Of a stretch of DNA of 38,609 nucleotides, positions 36,901 through 38,609 are shown one piece after another; the first letter of the stretch is position 1; every line of letters begins with the position of its first letter. The stretch is from Mycobacterium sp. 1465703.0 (lineage in GTDB: Bacteria > Actinomycetota > Actinomycetes > Mycobacteriales > Mycobacteriaceae): positions 1-38,609 of the forward strand of contig NZ_LZKU01000280.1 of the NCBI RefSeq assembly GCF_001672975.1, read 5' to 3'. Made by a program: the position numbers and the translations under genes. Below the pieces are notes generated by a model that was not told the DNA's origin, did not search any database, and saw only the letters and a program-made list of their open reading frames with translations.

Positions 36901-38609
36901 ACGCACCGAGATACGCCGCGATCGCCTGGCTGAGTTCGACTGCCCGGTCCGACTGCTGGTAGACATTGGCTATCACGTAGTTCGTCAATGCCTCGATAAC
37001 CGGCCCGCCGAGCGGGTCGCTGTTCAGCTGGCGTGTCACATACGCCGACCTGTCAATGCGTTGTGTTGCCGCTATCAGCTTCCTGCCATCGCCCAGCATC
37101 CCGTTCCAGTCGCTGAAGTTACGCATCCGCGGGGGCTCGTATTGCACGGGCCGGCCGTAGTAGCGCGCCTCTAGCGCAACGGTAGGAAGCAAACCCCCCT
37201 CACGCCGATTGAGCGTGTCACCGGCGTTTGCCAACCCAACGCCAAAAGTGATGGGGTGAAGAGCTAAACCCTCCTGCTGCGGATTCAACACATCATCGAG
37301 TAGCTGCCGGACCGTGATGTCCTCTTTGTCCTCTTCTTTCAGCACGAGCAGACCCATAACGTCTTTGTCCGCGAAGTCTGGGTGGTCGGCTTGGAACAGA
37401 TCCGTGAACCGCTCACGGATCGCTGAGGCGCTCTGCCCGAGTAGATCCCGAAGCTCGCTGTCGAGGCTCTTGACGATCGTCCGCAGCGACTGCCGTGGCG
37501 CCACGTGCATGCCAGCTTTCGCGAGCATTGTTAGATCTGGACGGTCTTCAAGGAGGGCCACATTAGCGACCTGGACGTATGCCAGCGCCAGAACACCCAT
37601 GATCGACACCAGCGGCTCCGAAGCAACCAGCATGTGCAGGCGGTCGGCGCGCGGCCGCACACCGGTCTGCGCCTCAACGATCAGGCCCGCACCCTCGCGC
37701 CCAAACCGCAAAGCGGTATGCAGCTGGGTCAGCCCTGGTTCGAATTCCCGCGCATTGCCTGCGAGTTCACTCAGGTACGGATAGATCCCCAGCGGGGAGG
37801 GCACATCGTCGGTGTACTGGCCGTAGTACTCCGTGCCTTGATGCATTGCGGGGTAGTAGTTCACCAGTAGGTCGCGATACTCCTGGTGAACCGTGAACTT
37901 ATCTGGTGGCAGCAGGTCGCCGAGCCTGGAGCCCTGACCGGGCGTCGGCCCGTAGGATTGGTGCGCTTTCGACAAATGATCGACGAACAAATAAACACCG
38001 GCTTCGACATCGCTCCACGCGACGCCGGTTGGTTCCCCCGGCAGCGTTTGGGCAAGTTTCGCCGTGACGATCTCCGGCACCGTGATGTAGGTTTCCGGGC
38101 GCTCGGAATGAGCGGCCACCCCCGCGGCGATCCTGGCTTCCTCGGTTTCGTAGTAGTGCCCATTCGAGCCGATCCACACTTTTTTGGAGTCGGCGACCAA
38201 TTTCGTCACGCCGTCCTTTGAGATCGCCAGTTCGACCTTGCCTGGCACTTCACCACCCGCGGGCATCGCCAGCCCGACCTTGTGGAACTCGATTTCCCGG
38301 CCGTGGTAACCGAATTCGTGTGATAGCGGGGCATCAAGCACCGCCTCGGTCGTGGTGGGGCCGACCGACCAGTCGCCGGGCTCCACGACCCTGCCGTGCG
38401 GGTCGATAACCACCGCCCACACCGCGATCGCGTGTTGCAACACCGGCGCCAACTGCTCATGCACAGTGCCGGCAGGCAACACACGCTCCGCAGCGCGCCG
38501 CTGCGGATCCACCCACCGCGCCGCCCCGTGGCCACCATCATCAACAACGGTGTGCAACGCCAGCACATGACCGCGCCCCGCCCCGGCGCGACTGGCCATA
38601 ATCACCGCC
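18881..38609 (-). CDS. Giant modular multi-toxin-like protein, 5' end beyond window
   Basis: One open frame on the minus strand spans the right half of the window. It has at least 6,574 codons, no internal stop, and a TGA at 18881-18883. The first in-frame start in the window is GTG 38605, but it lies inside a papain-like domain, so the real start is outside. Residue numbers below count from 38605. Layout: papain-fold end (to about 75); helical domain (180-600); Pro/Ser-rich spacers; three helical repeats (about 800-1150); Nudix (about 1312-1459); ADP-ribosyltransferase-like domain (about 1473-1629); papain-fold domain (C1802/H1884/D1899); six helix-plus-beta modules (about 2185-4160); HExxH domain (H4587); OTU-like domain (C4902/H5195); tandem duplicated domain; papain-fold domain (C5751/H5831/D5847); helical domain copy; repeat-rich tail. 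It is next to an ESX locus, so it is a plausible substrate, but no secretion signal is visible because the N-terminus is missing. Confidence 0.9.
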   Translation of the reverse strand, partial: AVIMASRAGAGRGHVLALHTVVDDGGHGAARWVDPQRRAAERVLPAGTVHEQLAPVLQHAIAVWAVVIDPHGRVVEPGDWSVGPTTTEAVLDAPLSHEFGYHGREIEFHKVGLAMPAGGEVPGKVELAISKDGVTKLVADSKKVWIGSNGHYYETEEARIAAGVAAHSERPETYITVPEIVTAKLAQTLPGEPTGVAWSDVEAGVYLFVDHLSKAHQSYGPTPGQGSRLGDLLPPDKFTVHQEYRDLLVNYYPAMHQGTEYYGQYTDDVPSPLGIYPYLSELAGNAREFEPGLTQLHTALRFGREGAGLIVEAQTGVRPRADRLHMLVASEPLVSIMGVLALAYVQVANVALLEDRPDLTMLAKAGMHVAPRQSLRTIVKSLDSELRDLLGQSASAIRERFTDLFQADHPDFADKDVMGLLVLKEEDKEDITVRQLLDDVLNPQQEGLALHPITFGVGLANAGDTLNRREGGLLPTVALEARYYGRPVQYEPPRMRNFSDWNGMLGDGRKLIAATQRIDRSAYVTRQLNSDPLGGPVIEALTNYVIANVYQQSDRAVELSQAIAAYLGAWPHMYSDVAQLLAAARAHVLQHLELDLFPVRPQLGYYPPQSQSVAPMGGLPSVGISTEAPSTQYVTASHYQEQALAAESVSQQRSAGSVPPEQQPGGRQASSSRRQRARQSVHPYASGQRGGRPEDEPDGSGGAVPPLSVLRGESSTSTGSLGHENVAAMSSRGEPMPSLGGQVVPSMDAGKWAEWEGTLQAHANAWGKLALGEREAERLYSSAAIVVEAHHHSPPTDQSASASPEAQEYRERYGVIVEAVARVLHDGGDPTTTFPAEERVRRAAELAARLSEELNTRRRGSGAPIGRGRDEQDQHDLLASDGAGSSRGVGSHRSAPAGRAGGSGAAGPSRATDIDSSDNGIRASSVAHGSPGPAADPESEPPDDPLYGLRVPGPPEYKNEDDASPPPYGHEDPWQNPDLSRPQPRHRAYAAIAAEARRKLQDSVGDGMPDDVDDRIDLAYDRALVALPEDLRANYLNSGWSPTLARDMHDLVGDQLGLERPDRARHASRPGPYSNAPSGLPPHPTKYANVVTAVKTLLGDRFVQLPSDVDDLIAIAYEELPEDVRQTHTQGFDGAAVRGMYDAVKAVLRERRTSERMWVPLRRLARQAGQKPAEQLEEPSAQPSPEDPPKWAADAANPEVRRAAESSGSGSRPAEPHRAGVPAASQTDAGGGGPAEIDEPYAPQPSSSTDRHLPDADSAPHGDHRAAGDAQSAPSPSTRSAEPGPSTSAPTDEVPDQFRLRTRDSVAVGHGDDWVVDADGVRRWGRYGAAGLLLRAPGVDGAPVVLLHHRAAWTDRGGTWALPGGARNADEAPEDAAKRESAEEAGVLEHQFNVRAPVVTARARGIDWTYTTVIADAPYPLETTSNAEGSSHWVREDQVAGLDLHPEFAASWDGLRTRMAENPLPPPRPSAQLDPEVDPLAYFDAYITTATRGLFFRADNDLLYRDDSRPPEVIFEQGFAPNPANAHTPLAGLVPTTRNPNLNYLGPSRPDAPVYRYTIDAPGGIDVNATEGIAPMALEAAITFPGGIRRENIVGAVEVLPREALRDNPDVASRRTTPVYGEFRENEHFNPGLGNIVPPSPLGPVRNPSVPTPSDDESSESSVEFAQPSGDPGDLDFDEPNDDHSVPQSGYDNHVADAPNPHFAVRQFEGGPSGHVGLPSPGSGDDQASGAGGSSGSRETGRADQSGLPTDWALAGSRFGDAGITSVGPRLSHGHTPDSLAKRYPWLTKVNPERGSAEAQTNCVMSAIAFVIAERERQSFQAPPTERLPGVDLLNFHRQSLRLRDDEHQVSLIPGFDSAADALASAGRGAMALIAVRGGNGNVNHVYVAVVDALGVTFLDPQRGELAADPTEATALAMLPLTKGIPTPRGSRLLTADEVSPSYQEPSAAWAFADSLFGGAAGEDREVPQQQPPTSASQPTDADHGQQNVPVGSPPAAQPAPHSPVSDSSRLSAQESTSHPAGTASEDPFADPHVIRAQEDPARLATGSSTDSGAQQHSIDAEPKPASAVVATEHPQPSPSEDQRGVSREEPGQQDGGLRDKAKGKRTADHPAGGDTTTHTSATITPTVGTPKAHGERSTATPQPGDADRSNDKQSKYSEPKGLEPKSNSPKADAPEPGPPQIPARIGDHLVLGGIDVIEKFRSGDKALDYVKKLVTDHNVWADNEAQITALFSDDGVRPKVPGMLRGGQTIKHIIHLRFGRALEVELSVNGASEASSLDFAGDTKYEFEHTSDNTNTVGSAAQQRRVRFGAVQANVSHPNASDTAAFIRARTHDSGLTNLRSDRQVSGGQTAEPATRFKGQVEARIAHRFSGSPDGGHLDFLYDTEVVVPTRDVVDNVQDYDLTGRQKLPSELGSSDQAPKPSAPPHVEYTHALNGSDVVTNLWLLADEPTPARNDAEGQPKPRGPRPQTIRELVTGARPDGTADTAGERRSLGAAFEKAFGKKSAKLAMRETEKWLTIEKLESSLHGMTNKQPLVLELKSIPGARLEVHAFIEPLGTPAAPGHSNHGGAGRERMMRPTGETKETEFHYGTEADTSRTHQDAITRSDQWPVPGRARGQGSTDVAEAQGGLDARLTPGQLNSEANSRQFRVRNTLKNPAAGQAWHGQVRLRFEILTPDPVSVKEKDPSFSAGEGAPSAEAKKAAVAARKPATFKGGVYETRARFDVTTEKSEITPITSYKGKEVWAPPERIWGDGPAMERNSSVAKKPWWRLGAMPNSTSAGPPGVADNAGVGGAADNRSPNEPPDRIPAAKGLGSMDRVINLDVSGLHGMVDAMGRRAFGSGWKSIGPGVIWQSHINRIRGAFGSMTQHSPLTLELSGPGPKTKVSFTADFEKLTYKRVVDKMLSSPSMEITEGSTSTTEKNRQDVLLGAGGARTDINNGTGFAEAIGLGNHNVRDNDRQRDQERVAVATKFEQPMAIFDGWVRMDGTMTGSRATVHESGLFRVEIAIPLSELEGAREHQENLPPTFTRDAKTGFIDDPSRPAAPQPVSRQPHLPEVDGPPPVPIKTPPPTPAIAPPPSTRDPFLRQLGERMRLKINTGPFAPRSAYGRLASPPGEPTLEAIELTESPVSSVPPTPLGDSGQTGSFPGPGRLGSPTARPSPVGSRQSSPAPQERVSREPTGERGAPPLSGRQSLDRIARDPGSSDRPRPEEPLRRQLLRRGPQLRVKIDSAGETIPGTPRRTSPILDPEGGSYAAELGTRPAGSGPRFASPLSESSPVGGRFDSAADASPPGSGPTSPVSRESPTRRATDENIDRRPPFVPERGRGNSPGRQDTLASFASLDSLVDRLPGRRLTIDSATRLFRWSQDSEPPLVPDRQDTAGSDAAHEIGPWTTPGLRDILDGWVPPPRDVPDRPDWQWKKREQPEATAPAHASLSAWHPSDMLVGIDPPSGLLDAIRDDLRAALGSSLDNAMAAVSDEFGPRVLAARLTHQSGQKWSHDIPVRGGKITVTVRPERLADAEFVGSSKKFETDLSIESQTSAAHTHGAASRMEAGGRVQVPVPHVSVSLQATRTSSIRPKEDIEDHGLLGLSGLNAPTVTGDIEHRVPARTRATEAHDLFRQPIRFRISYEQHVPRGPRLDDIPESPQPVRLHGVFSYPKDTIAPPAKPTSDEERQSLRLEPNQAVMTVRPFGDPGAAPHTEPESAGEPRDSGAQRPAVDDRDDPRTPNEDLVAAHILNSMAAEGHSVFGDKWPQVRSELAPHVRTMAIQGALGDFSRHGFRIIDLVSVPGGHVALLAHVHTMKEVGSKATTEFYTGGQQLMTSTVSEGKLSNTQGYAQGQLDALPGEHPVNLSIIGRVFGGTGTEQTQTVTDNSATGILFRKKIPTLTHTGVATVEARMFRPADAPRGDKVGRAQVVYVTRESPPDPPKHLKHVPRDGIVQQVNPAEAPPGDGPQRQQPNAGQSGLPARGLSHDSITRKITNGERFRHATLKSLRRLGITNLDAVVQNSLNDFRVASKLAAMTRVEQGDGVELMRYGNVRITGRADVQHLEFKGVEREGGNAYVLNDVSQTRLDQGSKYRGPGIRLLIGPRFRLPFLQGYLVGGGGFSYRHRDDSIIGDAARLSANAKVSRSNAVFDATTRISLTVHVGDARHSLDNIDIHSPILIPESETTPDDTPPEPVDAAKDHVEEPPPPPEPGSSTAIPDSVKLEIATRSIGDENNKPLVDQGPATAQRASLREPKDNRVKAAHTSDLPVARTADTIPEPVQAPSTELSGAESPRSPSHSLAAPTRIDTREQQTKADGAESVRADTASERSVLEFDASPEAELARRRDRYDSVPKGLAGFVMRTRPEHTNLDPDAYAHLTEFDRIGEALSPEALEHFEQSWIRKFDADWDDIVRQGSIRVFQGTDIDALARVLDQNPGYRSEYPELETFVNAPNVRQSGRTHIDSNSHEFTVQEVQLAGTRVNFHATDGDAMAAKRQHLVLKALSTLNEAGHDLPKTLHVYLPRYHRILDIDPKRDNDGQLVGLDIDAEPVDDELPLTLVGSFYPPDNLVLTSGVFSSPSAIPRPAGWSVSRMLHDSALGAMLHELAHWEHYQHDRQTYAQLDSTTEFLPGDQALVEKVSKYAGQNPQEFVAEYRLGQVLGRDYSREMSDTDEVARLTALYEAIGGNLPGRASDPAGPPPLEGKDLDDLVDALHARPGLSHLDHDMVRAAELKLKTFDRWRPPDERARLVADALSAHLDSDAVVVQADSGVRGHRGGSAAAVVPAQPAPSTVTPDSIKPESATRSTGDENAQSPVDSGPVAAQRASLPESKGDRVPGTHTADLPVARTADTSADPVPARSTQPAGRGDGAVTSDALRVTEGPNPDDMASAPPGPSHSGEAAPDRSDGAVPLRVPGDGWCLLYSVLASTPPDHWPAALGESSGDTHAAHTAVVAQLRQRREPGPIGEDTPLYRAADALRQMVLRGVNHEALPVDVTEHYRGSEHRLRRLLGTDLSEAPAGELRLRLHSLGVETVRSSHWLHPDALRTQYIEARTRDLMTPPGGPRVSEGAARAQAASEVEQRVNERTGELVLTDGALGIQGQFDYLSRRDVNLPLNLVEVQGLRDAYAETMAERELAPDERRELAEALVERLSTWRPGTGAWNTEEGEMFPALVAHALDLELRVRSASHVGARVVGPTGTGRSVDVLYNGHDHYDAIPVRERQQEHQHGAGVVDAARLDDEFGAAVGPKTVKESERDDRGQVRLNPLWHRLEDFDPAFLDREGGVWHYAIDEQGQVFIGSEDVWSIVSEKQRRELFDGMRQHDPGLTMEALKKAINDQGVPTLAARFDETGATGTGMGRVGGELFRDPVTGRWVIDASSRYTGPAVRPGVPPAEVSAWVRNAAVKIGEVLDIEIGAQDAERPKIAHGAFVASADNAKHDPKYGPLAGPKKVKDREFDDQGQVRLNPLWYRLEDFKPTLLERTGAVWHFAVDEDGQIMLGSDALLTVAEERELEQLLAEMQQKNPELTMDELKGFLDNQGHPTVAAGFDQTGATRLRPARISGELSYQDGQWQVSDKSGRYMSNKVRPGLDVDKAQEWLANVAEEMRKQFARNSAGLEKPFDEPIRAVLFKNSTAQQPAAPHVHDNPDTTAAHQQAEPAEPAAPQQDPQRTEATAPHSAEGAHLGQRSGEQHNLAGDSKDGSVAAKADQRVASSRAQSQSSHHDSASGVFGDRATRIHTLEDLKAAVERIVARQRVVPGAGDPREDLAACTVLVGEVMRELNRGAPLPVTRQTLDDSVFDGRPVRRLIGAAEPAPVGSWAEVVDRLNAAAGSHGRASAVLLVQHARGMGHAVGARRFADGSIAYFDLHRAPGDRVLDGAPPELPLGRASVVILDADGRDVTRPVPKSSSTVDALIDPVEDRRYGRGRIGAQYRGGYLELPKAVFDPQTQDLATAADGIRQRIPVLATNEKLGLTVTIGVGKFRTRPDGGRTMVADPSAPAGGGRVDEPILQFDTDPPIAELPKEDSSVKSNRANALRKQLAQLDGEARSLAEIFPEAKGWKVSKAAAGVIFHPAVLPEGTAATSIVHHTKGMPLRAVAQFMEAVGPRIEGPNRKFHEEGQAFATSVVKLFEQQAAQAGDAALADQSDLESRALKGAMWLTYLHVAALVESTLRPGAPTSVRQFSAVVLRQSLGSVRDELSEQARDFLNDNAKKIRAEFETQFLKRMGDFSDRYANATVTASVNPDLKDLQMPWLAEGVHTAPLQAVRYGPPVEAHDRKPLTAGDYLDTMLLHEANPIDPQQAFGERDHFDELDGAAGRRLLQLEVRTNARSLQTPEQIPDEYQALTTMVRDAVKAVEPSPTARAARAISRMFSSRRPNPNVPTSGLPHGEGAEAVAKHAEPSTRPAEVPRSLRRRRSFADLRAEAGDPEAVAKHAEPSTRPAEVPRSLRRRGSFADLRAQAAAAMRTSAALSNDSGFAGLPVARAVAPSRTDSAGPALARRTDMPVVPEPVLSGGGSASSATSAVLFMNSTAEQPAAPHVHDNPDATAAHQQAEPAEPAAPQQDPQHTEATAPHSAEGAHLGQRSTDIGGFIA
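18908..19090. repeat. 183-bp direct repeat A, 3'-end copy
   Basis: This copy of the segment at 21599-21781 lies at the extreme 3' end of the giant gene. After it the frame differs from the internal copy and the protein ends within about ten residues. Confidence 0.9.
19222..19267. repeat. 46-bp direct repeat B, internal copy
   Basis: This is the in-frame copy within the giant gene, encoding part of RTSAALSNDSGFAGLP. It matches 18861-18906. Confidence 0.85.
19281..19488. repeat. Tandem 108-bp (36-residue) repeat
   Basis: Two 100-bp blocks (19281-19380 and 19389-19488) differ at only a few bases and are separated by 8 bp, so the period is 108 bp and the frame is kept. They encode AKHAEPSTRPAEVPRSLRRR followed by SFADLRA units, basic and probably disordered. 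Confidence 0.9.
19550..20780 (-). other. Domain: large helical domain, copy 2
   Basis: This helical region follows the third papain-fold domain and resembles the one at 36806-38068 (shared VVLRQSLGSVRDELSEQ / APRQSLRTIVKSLDSEL and RYGPPVE / YYGRPVQ landmarks). The pairing with a papain-fold domain is therefore kept twice. Confidence 0.55.
20955..21480 (-). other. Domain: papain-fold toxin/deamidase-like, third copy
   Basis: Cys5751 (LAACTVLVGEVM), His5831 (GMGHAVGARRF) and Asp5847 (AYFDLHRAP) form a Cys/His/Asp series like that near 1802-1899. The segment ends in VVILDADGRDV, as the first copy ends in VVIDPHGRVV. Confidence 0.65.
21599..21781. repeat. 183-bp direct repeat A, internal copy
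   Basis: This 183-bp segment is almost identical (about six mismatches by eye) to 18908-19090, offset by 2,691 bp in the same orientation. It encodes the Pro/His/Ala-rich linker before the third papain-fold domain. Confidence 0.9.
21835..22920 (-). repeat. Tandem duplicated domain of unknown function
   Basis: Two units of about 160 residues lie at 22920-22422 and 22325-21835. They share NPLWHRLEDF/NPLWYRLEDF, a WHYAIDEQGQ/WHFAVDEDGQ strand and a DxTGAT-type motif. A short spacer separates them. The family is not recognised. Confidence 0.75.
22990..23980 (-). other. Domain: OTU-like cysteine peptidase
   Basis: VPGDGWCLLYSVLAS carries the OTU Asp-Gly-x-Cys site (Cys4902), and LYNGHDHYDAIPV carries the catalytic His (His5195) in the usual N-G-x-H-Y-D setting. 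The spacing, about 290 residues, is longer than in many OTU domains because a helical insert lies between. OTU domains usually cleave ubiquitin-like proteins, but some bacterial toxins use the fold differently. Confidence 0.65.
24061..24310 (-). repeat. Linker repeat, copy 2 (before the OTU-like domain)
   Basis: This is the second copy of the linker at 25791-26030, ending in DLPVARTADTSADPVPARST. The two copies bracket the zincin-like domain. Confidence 0.7.
24330..25640 (-). other. Domain: zincin-like metallopeptidase with HExxH
   Basis: MLHELAHWEHY places zinc ligands His4587 and His4591 and catalytic Glu4588. A later EFVAEYRLGQVLGRDYS offers a third acidic ligand. The preceding part holds a charged helical start (RRDRYDSVPKGLAGF) and strands. 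Only the motif is recognised, not the family; an anthrax lethal factor-like fold is a guess. Confidence 0.6.
25791..26030 (-). repeat. Linker repeat, copy 1 (before the zincin-like domain)
   Basis: This linker of about 75 residues ends in DLPVARTADTIPEPVQAPST. It matches the copy at 24061-24310 over most of its length (shared ATRS.GDEN, AQRASL, DLPVARTADT). Confidence 0.7.
26130..32060 (-). repeat. Six helix-plus-beta scaffold modules in the giant protein
   Basis: Six divergent units of about 190-250 residues lie near 32050-31290, 31135-30560, 30180-29540, 28310-27650, 27420-26850 and 26690-26130. Each starts with a helical stretch (for example SVFGDKWPQVRSELAPHVRT or RRAFGSGWKSIGPGVIW), then strands, then a polar T/S/Q-rich strand region. 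A long disordered Pro/Ser/Arg segment (about 29540-28320) splits them three and three. The family is not recognised. Confidence 0.4.
32830..33290 (-). other. Domain: papain-fold toxin/glutamine-deamidase-like, second copy
   Basis: Cys1802 (QTNCVMSAIAF), His1884 (NVNHVYVAVVD) and Asp1899 (FLDPQRGE) follow the order of papain-fold toxin domains (toxin glutamine deamidase group). A target or reaction cannot be read from sequence. Confidence 0.65.
33718..34187 (-). other. Domain: ADP-ribosyltransferase-like (pertussis/pierisin type)
   Basis: LLYRDDSRPPEVIFEQGFAP matches the NAD-binding arginine strand of pertussis/pierisin-like toxins (Arg at about 1504). The usual STS site reads GLVPTTRNPN, and the region before FPGG reads ALEAAITFPGGI, where family members have Q-x-E. 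The motif pieces are in the right order but altered, so activity is uncertain. Confidence 0.6.
34230..34670 (-). other. Domain: Nudix hydrolase-like
   Basis: The full Nudix box GX5EX7REUXEEXGU is present at about residues 1356-1386 (nt 34449-34540): the segment GGARNADEAPEDAAKRES is followed by AEEAGV. The catalytic RE and EE pairs are in place. The flanks (WGRYGAAGLLLRAPG before, WVREDQVAGLDLHPEFA after) fit the Nudix fold. It lies directly before the ADP-ribosyltransferase-like domain. Confidence 0.8.
35150..36205 (-). repeat. Three degenerate helical repeats in the giant protein
   Basis: Three helical units lie in this stretch: about 36205-36045, 35655-35430 and 35360-35150. Units 2 and 3 are clearly alike: YAAIAAEARRKLQDSVGDG with LPEDLRANYLNSGW, and YANVVTAVKTLLGDRFVQLP with LPEDVRQTHTQGFD. 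Unit 1 (YGVIVEAVARVLHDGGD) is more distant. Pro/Gly/Ser-rich linkers separate them. Confidence 0.5.
36806..38068 (-). other. Domain: large helical domain, copy 1
   Basis: Residues 180-600 are mostly helical and directly follow the papain-fold segment. A similar region follows the third papain-fold domain (see 19550-20780). Matching landmarks are ALAYVQVANVALL / WLTYLHVAALVE and EARYYGRPVQYE / AVRYGPPVEAHD. The function is unknown. Confidence 0.5.
38381..38609 (-). other. Domain: end of a papain-fold toxin/deamidase-like domain
   Basis: Residues 1-75 of the giant frame show the C-terminal half of the fold: GHVLALHTVV with His13, then ARWVDPQ with Asp33, then VVIDPHGRVV. The same His/Asp layout recurs in papain-fold segments near residues 1884 and 5831. 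The catalytic Cys would lie outside the window. Confidence 0.55.

Noticed and set aside
38605..38607. GTG at 38605 as the real start of the giant gene
   Set aside because: It falls inside a papain-fold domain whose other half must be upstream, and no stop or ribosome binding site is seen before it.
1..38609. Insertion sequences or integrase genes
   Set aside because: No transposase or integrase motif and no terminal inverted repeats were seen in any frame I examined.

Overview
The window is high-GC actinobacterial DNA with GTG and TTG starts alongside ATG. It carries a type VII (ESX) secretion locus with the membrane parts EccB, EccC, EccD and EccE, the mycosin MycP, the AAA+ ATPase EccA, EspI/ParA-like ATPases, YbaB/EbfC-like proteins and a DUF5336 (34-kDa-antigen-like) membrane protein. 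That set points to a Mycobacterium or a very close relative. I cannot name the species or assign the locus with confidence to one numbered ESX system.

Layout. Bases 1-833 (minus strand) hold two YbaB/EbfC-like genes in tandem, the second cut by the window edge. Bases 963-3855 (plus) hold eccA and a short EspI/ParA-like ATPase. Bases 3919-4746 (minus) hold a DUF5336 membrane protein. Bases 4984-6681 (minus) are eccE, 6807-8315 (plus) eccB, and 8318-9814 (minus) a first eccD. Bases 9917-16796 (plus) form a tight run of eccC, a second eccD and mycP, joined by 4-nt and 1-nt overlaps. Bases 16959-18719 (plus) are an EspI-like gene behind a good SigA-type promoter. The rest, 18881 to beyond 38609 (minus), is one open reading frame of at least 6,574 codons that has no visible start in the window.

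The giant protein is the remarkable feature. It looks like a modular multi-effector polypeptide. In order from the window edge, I see: the end of a papain-fold toxin/deamidase-like domain; a large helical domain; disordered Pro/Ser/Gly linkers; three short helical repeats; a complete Nudix box; a pertussis/pierisin-like ADP-ribosyltransferase-like domain with altered motifs; a papain-fold domain with C/H/D; six helix-plus-beta modules; a HExxH zincin-like domain; an OTU-like cysteine peptidase domain; a tandem duplicated domain; a third papain-fold domain followed by a second copy of the large helical domain; and a repeat-rich tail. Homologous linkers flank the catalytic segments, and the 3' end is built from displaced copies of internal segments. 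This suggests cassette shuffling.

Working model (inference): the Ecc proteins form the membrane channel, EccC and EccA drive and recruit substrates, MycP processes or stabilises the channel, the EspI-like ATPases regulate it, and the giant protein is a cargo or surface effector of this or a related system. Unusual points are two different eccD genes, two EspI-type ATPases, genes that alternate strand, and no visible esx (WXG100), PE, PPE or espG gene in the window.
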